Shown here in pieces: positions 27,178 through 36,237 of a DNA stretch of 55,785 nucleotides. This DNA is from an uncultured Pelagibacteraceae bacterium (lineage in GTDB: Bacteria > Pseudomonadota > Alphaproteobacteria > Pelagibacterales > Pelagibacteraceae). The translations under genes and the position numbers were made by a program. The DNA is taken from the NCBI GenBank assembly GCA_902550635.1, contig CACCZY010000004.1, positions 1-55,785 of the forward strand, in the 5' to 3' direction. Below the pieces are notes generated by a model. That model saw nothing but the letters and a program-made list of their open reading frames with translations, searched no databases and was not told the origin of the DNA. How positions within the stretch are numbered: position 1 is the stretch's first letter; each line of letters starts with the position of its first letter.

Positions 27178-28411
27178 TTATATGTTTAACCATTTCTATA
27201 GATGATTTTATTCCATCTTCATGAAAACCATAACCAAAATAACTACCACAAAAAAGTATGCTTTTTTTATTTTGTATTAAGTTTAGTTTTTTCTGATTAA
27301 TTAAAGTTTCTTGATTAAAATATGGGTGGGTAAAATGAACTTTTTTAATTATTTTATTCTCGTCTATTTTAAAAAAAGGATTTAAAGTTAAAAAAATATT
27401 TTTATTTATGTTTAAATTTTGAAGAAGATTTAACCAATATGTCACCGAATTATTTTTGGCATCTTTTTGATCTATCTTTGAATTCCATGATGACCATACT
27501 TTTTTATTTTTTGGCATTGATAATTCGTCAGTATGAATCACTGCAAGATTTTTTTTATAGTTAAAATTTGAAAGAATTTCACTTTCTTCCTTTAGTGGGT
27601 TTTCAATAATAGAAAGTGCATCATCTGCATGAACTGCTAAAACTATTTTTTCATAGTCAAAAAATTCGCTTCGATCTCCATAATAAACTTTTACACTATT
27701 TGACTCTCTCTTTACTTTGTTGATTTTATAATTTTTATAATATTCTCCACTAATTTTACTTAAAATTTTATTAACATATGTTCTGCTCCTATTTTTAACA
27801 GTATACCATTGAGGTCTATCCTTTAGTTTAAATAGTCCATGATTTTGAAAAAAATTCAAAAAAAACTTTAATGGCATTGTACCGGACTCTTGTGGCGGCA
27901 TAGACCAAATTGCTGAAACCATTGGAATTAAATGATAGTTAATAAAAAATTTTGAAAGATTTTGTTTTTTTAAATAATTTTCTAATGTTTCTTTGCTATC
28001 TAAATTTTTTAAATTTGAACTTTTTTTATAAAATTTTAAAATATCATAAAACATTTTTAAAAATTTAATGTTAAACAAATTATTCTTGTTTGCGAAAATT
28101 CCATTTAGTCCATTTCCACAATATTCAATTTTTGTATCATGTACTGAAACGGAAAAACTCATATTGCTTTTCTCTATATCAATTTTATTTTCTTTAAAAA
28201 AACTGATTAAATTTGGATAGGTCTCATGATTAAATACTATAAAACCTATATCTACAGATATTTTTCTATTTTTTTCATATTCAACATCAACTGTATATGA
28301 ATGTCCTCCAAAATGATCATCTTTTTCAAATAAATCTACTTTATGATTTTTGGATAAAAAATACGCCGCACTTAAACCGGAAATCCCTGATCCAATTACG
28401 GCAATTTTCAT
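27170..28411 (-). CDS. COG2907-type NAD/FAD-binding amine oxidase-like protein
   Basis: A 413-residue flavoprotein with IAVIGSGISGLSAAYFL at the N-terminus and DLFEKDDHFGGHSYTVDV, the second half of the FAD site. SAIWSMPPQESGTMPL and the C-terminal FCGSYFGYGFHEDG, which closes the FAD site, are also family features. It resembles desaturase-like amine oxidases. It is the first gene of the lipid-modification unit. Its start is 6 bases from the end of gcvP, so read-through from the glycine riboswitch operon is possible. Confidence 0.86.
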   Translation of the reverse strand: MKIAVIGSGISGLSAAYFLSKNHKVDLFEKDDHFGGHSYTVDVEYEKNRKISVDIGFIVFNHETYPNLISFFKENKIDIEKSNMSFSVSVHDTKIEYCGNGLNGIFANKNNLFNIKFLKMFYDILKFYKKSSNLKNLDSKETLENYLKKQNLSKFFINYHLIPMVSAIWSMPPQESGTMPLKFFLNFFQNHGLFKLKDRPQWYTVKNRSRTYVNKILSKISGEYYKNYKINKVKRESNSVKVYYGDRSEFFDYEKIVLAVHADDALSIIENPLKEESEILSNFNYKKNLAVIHTDELSMPKNKKVWSSWNSKIDQKDAKNNSVTYWLNLLQNLNINKNIFLTLNPFFKIDENKIIKKVHFTHPYFNQETLINQKKLNLIQNKKSILFCGSYFGYGFHEDGIKSSIEMVKHIND

Positions 28412-28417
28412 TAATAA

Positions 28418-31282
28418 TTAAGCTGCATCTTCTTTAAATTCATCCATACTTGGACAAGTACAAAAAAGATTTTTGTCACCATACACATTATCGACTCTGG
28501 CAACTGGTGGCCAAAATTTATTAGATTTTAAAAACTCAGAAGGATAAGCCGCTTCTTCTCTAGTGTATTTATGCATCCATTCATTTGAGGCTAACTCTAA
28601 ATCAGTATGTGGTGCATTCTTTATAGGATTATCAATTTTATCAAACTTTCCTGATTTAATGTTATCAATTTCAGACTTAATCTTTATTAAAGTATCGCAA
28701 AATCTATCTAATTCTTTTAAACTTTCACTTTCAGTTGGCTCTATCATCATAGTTCCTGGAACTGGCCAAGACATTGTGGGAGCATGAAATCCGAAATCAA
28801 TTAATCTTTTTGCAATATCTTCTTCTGTAATTCCAGTTTCGCTCTTAATCGTTCTAATATCTATAATACACTCGTGGGCTACATTGCCTTTACTTCCTTT
28901 GTATAAAATTGGAAAATGATTTTTTAATCTATATGCAATATAATTTGCATTTAATATTGCAATTTGTGTTGCTAATTTTAATCCTTCAGATCCCATCATC
29001 TTTATATACATCCAAGATATTGACAAAATACTTGAACTTCCCCATGGTGCAGCAGAAACTGGGCCTATACCTGTAGTTGGCCCACAATCTTCAACAACTG
29101 GATGTTTAGGTAGGTAAATTTCTAAATGTTTTTTACATGCAATTGGTCCCATACCTGGTCCACCTCCTCCATGTGGTATACAGAATGTTTTATGTAAATT
29201 TATGTGACAAACATCTGGTCCAAAATTTCCAGGTTTTGCTATTCCAACAAGTGCATTTAAATTTGCGCCATCCATATATACTTGTCCGCCATGTTTATGG
29301 ATCAAATCACAAATATCGGATATTTTTTCTTCGAATACTCCATGCGTAGATGGATAAGTTACCATAAGAGCGCCGAGATTTTCTGAATGAAGTTCTGATT
29401 TCTTTTTTAAATCTTCAAAATCAACATTGCCTTCTTTATCACAATTAACTACAACAACTTTCATTCCAACCATTTGAGCACTAGCAGGATTTGTGCCATG
29501 TGCAGAGCTTGGGATTAAACAAACATTTCTATTTTTTTCACCTCTTTCTATATGATATTTTCTTATAACCATTAAGCCTGCATATTCTCCTTGAGCACCA
29601 GCATTCGGTTGTAATGAAATACCTGAAAAACCTGTAATAGATCTTAACCAGTTTTTTAAATCTGTAAAAAGTGTTCTAAAACCGTCCATTTGTTCAATTG
29701 GTACAAAAGGATGTGGTTCTGAAAATTCTCTCCAAGATATAGGTATCATCTCTGCAACTGCATTTAATTTCATTGTACATGATCCTAAAGCAATCATTGA
29801 ACGGTTAAGCGCAATATCCTTGTCCTCTAATCTTTTTAAATACCTAAGCATTTCAGTTTCGGAATGATAGCTATTGAAAACTGTGTGCTCTAAATACTTT
29901 GATGTTCTTAAAAGATTCTTAGGCAAGTTTGGTAAGCTTTCGGTTGGATTATCTTTTATTGATTCAGCGCAATTAAATATTTTCAATAGCTGGTTAGCCC
30001 TATAAACATTTTTCTTCTCATCAAAAGAAACTGCTAACATTTCTGAATTAACTTTTCTAATATTTACTTTTTGATCTAAAGCATTTTTAAATATTTTTTC
30101 TGTTTTATCTTTTGTTTTAATTACAACTGTATCAAAAAAATTGTTGGAATATATTTCATAACCAGATTTTTTTATCTTATCGGCAAAATTATTTGCTAAT
30201 TGAGAAACTCTTTCTGAAATTTTTTTTATACCATTAGGTCCATGATAAATAGCATAAGCTGCTGAAACAATTGCCAATAAAGCTTGAGCAGTACAAATAT
30301 TACTAGTGGCCTTGTCTCTTCTTATATGTTGTTCTCTTGTCTGAAGGGCAAGTCTATAAGCCTTGTTGCCATGTCTATCAACCGAGACTCCTATAATTCT
30401 ACCCGGCATTGATCTTTTAAACTCATCTTTTGTAGCAAAAAATGCAGCATGTGGTCCTCCATAGCCCATAGGGATTCCAAATCGTTGTGAATTTCCTACT
30501 GCTATATCTGCTCCTAACTCTGCAGGAGTTTTTAACTTCGCTAAAGCAAGCAGATCACACGCTAATACTGCTTTTCCATTTTTTTTCTTAATTTTACTAA
30601 TACTTTCGCTAGGATCTTTTATATCTCCTAGTGTTCCAGGATATTGAAGAATCCCGCAAATTATATCTTCGGAAATCTTATCTATGTCAGTGTCTTTACC
30701 AATTATCACTTTTAATCCCATTGGTTCTGCTCTTGTTTTAATTACATCAATAGTTTGAGGATGACAGTCATTTGAAACAAAAACTATTTTGCTATCTTTT
30801 TTATTTAACCTATGGCTTAAACCCATCGCTTCAGCAGCAGCGGTACCTTCGTCGAGTAATGAAGCATTAGCGATATCCATTCCCGTAAAATCAATAATCA
30901 TTTGTTGAAAGTTTAAAAGCATTTCTAATCTTCCTTGTGCAACTTCAGCCTGATAAGGAGTATAGGAAGTATACCATCCTGGATTTTCTAAAATATTTCT
31001 TACAATTACGTTTGGGGTATAAGTACCATAGTAACCCATTCCGATAAAATTAGAATAAATTTGATTTTTTTTAGAAATTGCTTTTAATTTTCTTAAAGCC
31101 TCATATTCTGAGTTGGGCTCACCTATACTAAGTACATCTTTTAATAAAATTTTTTCTGGTACAGTATTATCTATTAATTCGCTTAAAGATTTATATCCAA
31201 GTTGAGTTAGCATTTTTTGCTCATCTTTTTTCTTAGGACCTATGTGTCTCCTAATAAAATCTTTTTGAGAATTATGTAACAT
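28418..31282 (-). CDS. gcvP: Glycine dehydrogenase (decarboxylating), P-protein
   Basis: The 954-residue single-chain P-protein decarboxylates glycine using PLP and loads the aminomethyl group on the lipoyl arm of GcvH. Both halves are present: an N-terminal domain with DEGTAAAEAM and GNSQRFGIPMGYGGPH, and a C-terminal domain with the PLP-lysine motif NLHKTFCIPHGGGGPG. It begins on the last base of gcvH and is the last member of gcvT-gcvH-gcvP, controlled by the riboswitch at 32762-32920. Confidence 0.97.
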   Translation of the reverse strand: MLHNSQKDFIRRHIGPKKKDEQKMLTQLGYKSLSELIDNTVPEKILLKDVLSIGEPNSEYEALRKLKAISKKNQIYSNFIGMGYYGTYTPNVIVRNILENPGWYTSYTPYQAEVAQGRLEMLLNFQQMIIDFTGMDIANASLLDEGTAAAEAMGLSHRLNKKDSKIVFVSNDCHPQTIDVIKTRAEPMGLKVIIGKDTDIDKISEDIICGILQYPGTLGDIKDPSESISKIKKKNGKAVLACDLLALAKLKTPAELGADIAVGNSQRFGIPMGYGGPHAAFFATKDEFKRSMPGRIIGVSVDRHGNKAYRLALQTREQHIRRDKATSNICTAQALLAIVSAAYAIYHGPNGIKKISERVSQLANNFADKIKKSGYEIYSNNFFDTVVIKTKDKTEKIFKNALDQKVNIRKVNSEMLAVSFDEKKNVYRANQLLKIFNCAESIKDNPTESLPNLPKNLLRTSKYLEHTVFNSYHSETEMLRYLKRLEDKDIALNRSMIALGSCTMKLNAVAEMIPISWREFSEPHPFVPIEQMDGFRTLFTDLKNWLRSITGFSGISLQPNAGAQGEYAGLMVIRKYHIERGEKNRNVCLIPSSAHGTNPASAQMVGMKVVVVNCDKEGNVDFEDLKKKSELHSENLGALMVTYPSTHGVFEEKISDICDLIHKHGGQVYMDGANLNALVGIAKPGNFGPDVCHINLHKTFCIPHGGGGPGMGPIACKKHLEIYLPKHPVVEDCGPTTGIGPVSAAPWGSSSILSISWMYIKMMGSEGLKLATQIAILNANYIAYRLKNHFPILYKGSKGNVAHECIIDIRTIKSETGITEEDIAKRLIDFGFHAPTMSWPVPGTMMIEPTESESLKELDRFCDTLIKIKSEIDNIKSGKFDKIDNPIKNAPHTDLELASNEWMHKYTREEAAYPSEFLKSNKFWPPVARVDNVYGDKNLFCTCPSMDEFKEDAA

Positions 31283-31662
31283 TAGCTACTACTTTCCTTT
31301 GCAAATTTTTCATATTCTTCTCTACTCATTAAAGTATCAATTTCAGATTTATCTTTAATTTTTAATTTAAAAAACCATGCTGAACCTTCTGGATCTAAAT
31401 TAATTTTTGAAGGATCATCCACGATGGATTGATTAATATCCACTACTTCACCACTTATTGGTGTATACACATCGCTTGCGGCTTTTGTGGACTCTACAAC
31501 ACCAGCAGTTTTATCTTTTTCAACATTTGATCCTTTATCTGGAAGCTCTGTAAAAACAATATCTCCTAATTGCTCTGTAGCATGTTTGGTAATACCAATC
31601 GTAGCTATATCATCAGCAACTGTAACCCATTCATGTTCCTTTGAAAATTTAACTTCTGACAT
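31282..31662 (-). CDS. gcvH: Glycine cleavage system H protein
   Basis: A 126-residue lipoyl carrier with SKEHEWVTV at the N-terminus and the lipoylated lysine in [14 protein letters not shown] (Lys60). A TTG one codon upstream is in frame, but the ATG at 31662 follows a strong GGAGAAG ribosome binding site at proper spacing. It overlaps gcvT by 14 bases. Confidence 0.97.
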   Translation of the reverse strand: MSEVKFSKEHEWVTVADDIATIGITKHATEQLGDIVFTELPDKGSNVEKDKTAGVVESTKAASDVYTPISGEVVDINQSIVDDPSKINLDPEGSAWFFKLKIKDKSEIDTLMSREEYEKFAKESSS

Positions 31663-32761
31663 CAACTTCTCCTTTCACATAGTTTTTTTTATAGAATGGC
31701 AAATCACATATACTCGCAGGTATTTTTTTTCCTCTAACTTCTAAAAATACCTTTGTATTTGATTTTGAAAATAAATTTGAAACATAGCCCATTGCTATAG
31801 GACCATTAACACTTGGTCCAAATGTTCCACTAGTTATTTTTCCTATTTGATTATTTTTTTCATCAAATATTTTTGTAGACTCTCTAGCTATAACTCTGCT
31901 ATCTGGTTTAATTCCTACCCTTATTTTTTTTACACCTTCATCAAATTGTCTTTTTATTTCTTTAGCTCCAGTAAATTCATCATTAATTCTATTTTTAGAA
32001 ATTGCCCATTTTAAATTTGCTTCAATCGGACTGGTTTCTTCATTAATATCGTGACCATATAGGCAAAGTCCTGCTTCAAGTCTTAAAGTGTCACGAGCAC
32101 CTAACCCAATTAGGTTTGAACCAAGCTCAATCATCTTTTCCACCAACTTATTTACTGAGTTATTTTTTATTGATATTTCAAAGCCATCCTCTCCTGTATA
32201 TCCTGATCTAGTTATATAAATATCTTCCGAGTTAAAGCTAAATTTATTTCCATTCATAAATTTTATTTTTTTAACACCTTTAATTATTTTTTCTAAAATA
32301 TCTTTTGATTCAGGTCCTTGAATTGCAACTAAAGATAAATCATCTCTTAAAATTAATTCAAATTTACTATCAAGTTTAGATTTTATAATTGATAAATCAT
32401 TCTCTTTACATGCAGCGTTTAGTATAATCATGTAACCATCTTCTATTTTTGTTATAATTAAATCATCATAAATCCCACCATTTTCTTTCATTAAAAAAGA
32501 ATATTTACTTTGATTAATAGATAATTTTTTAAGATCAGTTGGTAAGATTTTTTGCAAATTTTCAGTTAGATCATCTTTACCTTTAATAAATAGTTGTCCC
32601 ATATGAGAAACATCAAAAATTCCTGATTTTTTCCTTGTCATATTATGCTCAGCAATAATTCCATCCTTATATTGAATTGGCATCTCATAACCGGCAAAGT
32701 TAACAAACTTCGCGCCATGTTTTTTATGAAGATTAAATAGTGTTGTTTTTTTTACATTCAT
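31649..32761 (-). CDS. gcvT: Aminomethyltransferase, T-protein
   Basis: The 370-residue T-protein releases ammonia and passes the C1 unit from GcvH to tetrahydrofolate. Seen are the N-terminal [38 protein letters not shown]-like [13 protein letters not shown] and [15 protein letters not shown], all conserved. The ATG (32761-32759) is itself part of a 12-base inverted repeat with the riboswitch leader, so its translation is likely switched by glycine. It is the first gene of the operon. Confidence 0.97.
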   Translation of the reverse strand: MNVKKTTLFNLHKKHGAKFVNFAGYEMPIQYKDGIIAEHNMTRKKSGIFDVSHMGQLFIKGKDDLTENLQKILPTDLKKLSINQSKYSFLMKENGGIYDDLIITKIEDGYMIILNAACKENDLSIIKSKLDSKFELILRDDLSLVAIQGPESKDILEKIIKGVKKIKFMNGNKFSFNSEDIYITRSGYTGEDGFEISIKNNSVNKLVEKMIELGSNLIGLGARDTLRLEAGLCLYGHDINEETSPIEANLKWAISKNRINDEFTGAKEIKRQFDEGVKKIRVGIKPDSRVIARESTKIFDEKNNQIGKITSGTFGPSVNGPIAMGYVSNLFSKSNTKVFLEVRGKKIPASICDLPFYKKNYVKGEVDVRS

Positions 32762-32843
32762 ATTAACTCTCGACCCCCTCTGTCTATGTGCCTGAGAGAT
32801 TTGCTCCTTCGGCGAGAATAATTCTCTTTCCAGAGTTAATATG
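32759..32843 (-). promoter_or_regulatory. Start-codon-sequestering alternative stem of the gcvT riboswitch
   Basis: CATATTAACTCT (plus 32832-32843) is the exact complement of AGAGTTAATATG (plus 32759-32770), which contains the probable ribosome binding site and the ATG of gcvT. The 5' arm shares bases 32832-32835 with the P1 helix of aptamer 2, so P1 and this stem exclude each other. Glycine binding, which favours P1, would free the start codon: a translational ON switch. The complementarity is seen directly; the mechanism is inferred. Confidence 0.75.
32776..32836 (-). promoter_or_regulatory. Glycine riboswitch, second aptamer
   Basis: The second aptamer reads CTCTGGAAAGAG, CTCGCCGAAGGAGCAA, ATCTCTCAGGCACATAGACAGAGG on the minus strand. 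P1 is CTCTG (plus 32831-32835) with CAGAG (plus 32778-32782). The conserved CCGAAGGAGCAA and CTCTCAGGC elements match the first aptamer. Tandem glycine aptamers upstream of gcvT are known from SAR11 and many other bacteria, where glycine switches the operon on. Confidence 0.93.
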
Positions 32844-32844
32844 T

Positions 32845-32914
32845 ACGGTCCTTTTGCCTGAGAGTTTCCGGGGTGGTTGCTCCTTCGGCGCTATTATAAA
32901 ATAGTCTCTCCCGT
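32845..32914 (-). promoter_or_regulatory. Glycine riboswitch, first aptamer
   Basis: On the minus strand the leader reads ACGGGAGAGAC, then GCGCCGAAGGAGCAA, then ACTCTCAGGCAAAAGGACCGT, the consensus of the glycine aptamer core. GAGAG pairs with CTCTC, and the short P1 is ACGG with CCGT. This is the 5' aptamer of a tandem pair. Just upstream (about 32920-32945) is AT-rich DNA where the promoter must lie, 26-30 bases from the end of the DMT gene. Confidence 0.93.
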
Positions 32915-32945
32915 GAGATTTAACATATCATATAAAACAATTTTT

Positions 32946-33815
32946 TTAATTTTTTTTTTGGTCAATTAAAAGTGTGTAAAATTGAAGAAATACAGCAAAA
33001 ATAATTATTACACCTCCAATAATTACTGAAAATGGTGGATTTTCATTGATAAATAACCAAGCCCAGAAAGGACCTAAAACTGCCTCGGTAAGCATTATTA
33101 TTCCTACCATTGCTGATAATGTTTTTTTTGCTCCAATTGTTATAAATATAAATCCTAAACCAATTTGAAAAGATCCTGCTAGAAAAGCTAAAACAAGATC
33201 ATTTAATGAAATAGTTATTTTGTTTGAAACGATATAACCAATTAACATTGCTACCAAACCCGCGGTTAGTTGCAAAGGAACCATATCTACATCTGGGTAT
33301 TTTCTTACTATTAATATAAGAATAGCAAAAGTAATTGGCATTATGAAGGCCACTATATTTCCTGACATTTGCCCTGGTGATAAATTATTGCCCAACATAA
33401 TAATTAGTCCTGATACAGCTAAAATTATTGAAGCTAATGTAATTTTAGATATTTTTTCTTTTAAAAAAAAATAACCAAAAATCGCTAAAAAAATTGTTTG
33501 AGTCTGTATAATAAAATTTGTATTAGCAACGGTAGTTTTATACATGGCAAAAACATAACTACTGAAACCTATTCCAAGAATTATACCTCCTATTAGTCCA
33601 GGAAATCCCGATTTATAAACGGCCTTAAATATATCTTTTTTATAAACAAGAATTAGAAACAAAAATACAACTATCACAAAAAAAAATTGTCTCCAAAATA
33701 AAATTTGCCAAAGAGTAGCGCCTTCAAAAGATTTGACTATTAATCCACCAAAACTTAAAAAACAAGCTCCAAGAAAGACTAAAAAAGGTCCAGGAATTTT
33801 TTGTATAAAATTCAT
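32946..33815 (-). CDS. DMT-family (EamA) transporter
   Basis: A 289-residue protein with ten hydrophobic segments, two EamA repeats (VANTNFIIQTQTIFLAIFG-type helix in the first; AMVGIIMLTEAVLGPFWAW in the second). The start overlaps the end of pxpC by 4 bases, so it belongs to the pxpB-pxpC transcript. It could move 5-oxoproline, glutamate or another amino acid; only the context suggests this. Its stop lies about 26 bases upstream of the glycine riboswitch. Confidence 0.85.
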   Translation of the reverse strand: MNFIQKIPGPFLVFLGACFLSFGGLIVKSFEGATLWQILFWRQFFFVIVVFLFLILVYKKDIFKAVYKSGFPGLIGGIILGIGFSSYVFAMYKTTVANTNFIIQTQTIFLAIFGYFFLKEKISKITLASIILAVSGLIIMLGNNLSPGQMSGNIVAFIMPITFAILILIVRKYPDVDMVPLQLTAGLVAMLIGYIVSNKITISLNDLVLAFLAGSFQIGLGFIFITIGAKKTLSAMVGIIMLTEAVLGPFWAWLFINENPPFSVIIGGVIIIFAVFLQFYTLLIDQKKN

Positions 33816-34765
33816 GAAATTTGATTTAAAATATTCTGTGTTTCAAGATTATAAAATTTATATAGTTTTTCCGCATCCGACAGACTTACCTCTTTAAATT
33901 TTATTTTTGAACCAGGAACAATTTGAACTAGTTTGTCATAGTCAGCACTTATAACTACACCAATTTTTGGATAACCACCAATAGTTCCGTGATCTGATAG
34001 CATTATGATTGGATTTCCATCTGCAGGGATTTGTATAGTACCTTTTATTAATCCTTCGGATTTTATATTGGTATCTACTATATTTTTAATTTTGTTACCT
34101 TCTAGTCTCATACCCATTCGATCTGTTAACTTTGTTACATTAAATTCATTTTTAAAGAAAATATTTTTAGATTCTTTAGAAAAATAATTATAATTTGTAC
34201 CTCTAATAACTCTTATTTGTTCTATTTTAGTATTTATATAGTTTAATTTTTTTATTTGAATTTTATTATCTGAATTTGAAAAGAAAATTTTGTCACCTTT
34301 TTTAATTTTTTCACCATTATTTGATCCAATTTTTGCTTTTGTATTAGTCGAACAGCTGTTCCCAAATAAATTGACATCTATTTTTCCTGCTATTGCCAAA
34401 TAACCATATACCGATCTATTTGTAGATAATATATCTATTTCGTCTCCACTTTTTAAATTATATGTTTGATAAGAATTACCTTTTTCTAAAATTGAATTTT
34501 TTTTTCTTTTAATATTAAAGTTAACATCTCCTGTGATAGCAAAAGTAGTTGATTCTCCATTAAATTTTAACATAGGTCCTTGATAAGCAAATTCTATAAC
34601 TGCGCTATTCATTTTATTATTAACTAATTTATTTGAAATTAAATAATTTCTATTATCCATTGCTCCACTAAAAGGAACTCCTATGTGATAAAGATTTTTT
34701 CTTCCAAAATCTTGATATGTAGTATTTATACCAGATCTTATAACTTCAAAATTATTTTCTTTCAT
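33812..34765 (-). CDS. pxpC: 5-oxoprolinase subunit C
   Basis: PxpC is the biotin-dependent-carboxyltransferase-like (KipA) subunit of the ATP-driven prokaryotic 5-oxoprolinase, which opens 5-oxoproline to glutamate. The protein has VIRSGINTTYQDFGR and GVPFSGAMDNRNYL at the start, FAITGDVNF and MGMRLEG later, and ADGNPIIMLSDHGTIGGYP near the C-terminus. The ATG at 34765 follows an AAGGA site and is preferred over the ATG six codons upstream. Both overlap the end of pxpB, so translation is coupled. Confidence 0.9.
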   Translation of the reverse strand: MKENNFEVIRSGINTTYQDFGRKNLYHIGVPFSGAMDNRNYLISNKLVNNKMNSAVIEFAYQGPMLKFNGESTTFAITGDVNFNIKRKKNSILEKGNSYQTYNLKSGDEIDILSTNRSVYGYLAIAGKIDVNLFGNSCSTNTKAKIGSNNGEKIKKGDKIFFSNSDNKIQIKKLNYINTKIEQIRVIRGTNYNYFSKESKNIFFKNEFNVTKLTDRMGMRLEGNKIKNIVDTNIKSEGLIKGTIQIPADGNPIIMLSDHGTIGGYPKIGVVISADYDKLVQIVPGSKIKFKEVSLSDAEKLYKFYNLETQNILNQIS

Positions 34766-35432
34766 TCCATCCTTTGTATTCATCTGTAGATATTTTGTAG
34801 AAATTAACCTTATCTCCTGGATTTATTAAAGCAGGATTTTTACTATTTTCTTTATTAAAAATATTTACTGGTGTATTTCCAATTATGTTCCAGCCTCCTG
34901 GACTTTCAAAAGTATAAATATTGCAAAATTGTTCAGTTATACCTATCGATCCTTTTGGAACTTTAACTCTAGGTGTTTCAAGTCTATTTAACCTAATTTC
35001 TTGATTAATGTCTCCTAAGAATGGCATTCCTGCTATAAATCCCGTCATATAACAAAAATAGTCTTTAGAAAAAAAATTTTCTATGATTTTTTCAAAAGAA
35101 ATTTTTAGCTTACTTTCGATTCTCTTTGAGTCAAGACTATATTTCTCGTTACAGCATACTGGAATTTTAACACTTTTATTAATTTTATTATTTAATTTTT
35201 TTAATTCAATATTTAAAATTTTTTTTTTAATTTTTTCAAAATTGGTTAAATTAAGATCAAACGATATAATTAATTTATTATATGATGGTGATATATTTGT
35301 AATTTCTGAAAAATTTTTATCTCTTAAATTATTAAAAAAATTAATTACATTTAAATTAGTTGCTCTATTAACTTCCTGGCCAAAATCACAATATAATGCT
35401 GCGTCACCAAGATTTGTTATATTTTTAATCAT
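34752..35432 (-). CDS. pxpB: 5-oxoprolinase subunit B
   Basis: A 226-residue KipI-type subunit. NLGDAALYCDFG near the N-terminus and the C-terminal cyclophilin-like part with YFCYMTGFIAGMPFLGDI, RLETPRVKVPKGSIGI and ESPGGWNIIGNTP are diagnostic. It forms the 5-oxoprolinase complex with PxpC and PxpA. It is the first gene of its unit and is divergent from pxpA with about 27 bases between the two start codons. Confidence 0.92.
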   Translation of the reverse strand: MIKNITNLGDAALYCDFGQEVNRATNLNVINFFNNLRDKNFSEITNISPSYNKLIISFDLNLTNFEKIKKKILNIELKKLNNKINKSVKIPVCCNEKYSLDSKRIESKLKISFEKIIENFFSKDYFCYMTGFIAGMPFLGDINQEIRLNRLETPRVKVPKGSIGITEQFCNIYTFESPGGWNIIGNTPVNIFNKENSKNPALINPGDKVNFYKISTDEYKGWNERK

Positions 35433-35459
35433 GATGTGTTATACTTTACTATTAATATT

Positions 35460-36233
35460 ATGGAAATTAATATCAATTGTGATTTAGGAGAAAAATCTAA
35501 GTTTCACTCTAATAAGCATGATCCAGATTTACTTAAAATAGTAAATTCAGCAAATATTGCCTGTGGTTATCACGCGGGTGACGAAATGACCATGAACCAA
35601 GTAATAAAAATTTCAAAAAATAATGGTGTAAGTATAGGTGCACATCCATCATTTAATGATCCTGAAAATTTTGGAAGAAAAAGAATTAATCTAAATAATG
35701 CAGAGATTAAAAAATTAATAGTTGATCAATATGAAATATTACAAAAAATTGCGGTATCTCACGGAGAGAAGGTAACTCATATAAAACCCCATGGAGCCCT
35801 TAACAATATGGCGTGTGAAGATATAGAATTAGCAACAACAATTGCAGAAGCAATCAATGATATAAATAAAGATTTAATATATTTAGTACCAACTGGTTCA
35901 AAAATGGAAATAGCTGCAAAGAAACTAAAAATGAAAATAGCATGTGAAATTTTTGCTGATAGAAATTATGAAGATGATGGCAATTTAGTTTCAAGATCCA
36001 AGCCGAATGCATTAATTACAAACCCTATAGAAGCACAAAAACATGTTCTAAGCATGATAAAAAATCAGTCTTTGAACTGCTTGTCTGGAAAAAAAATACC
36101 TTGTGAAATTGATTCTGTTTGTATACACGGCGATAATGAAAGTTCATTATCGACTGCTAAATCTATAAGAGAAAACCTAATTGATAATAACATTTCTTTA
36201 AAACCATTAAATAAAATGGTTAAATTTAATTAA
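35460..36233 (+). CDS. pxpA: 5-oxoprolinase subunit A (LamB/YcsF family)
   Basis: A 257-residue protein beginning MEININCDLGEKS and holding ANIACGYHAGDEMTM, GAHPSFNDPENFGR and VKPHGALNNMA-like IKPHGALNNMA, the LamB/YcsF signatures with their conserved Asp, His and Glu. A longer frame starts eight codons upstream but would extend into the pxpB promoter region; the ATG at 35460 matches the family's N-terminus. Separation of pxpA on the opposite strand from pxpBC is less common than a single pxpABC operon. It is convergent with dctM, 4 bases apart. Confidence 0.94.
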   Translation: MEININCDLGEKSKFHSNKHDPDLLKIVNSANIACGYHAGDEMTMNQVIKISKNNGVSIGAHPSFNDPENFGRKRINLNNAEIKKLIVDQYEILQKIAVSHGEKVTHIKPHGALNNMACEDIELATTIAEAINDINKDLIYLVPTGSKMEIAAKKLKMKIACEIFADRNYEDDGNLVSRSKPNALITNPIEAQKHVLSMIKNQSLNCLSGKKIPCEIDSVCIHGDNESSLSTAKSIRENLIDNNISLKPLNKMVKFN

Positions 36234-36237
36234 ATAA

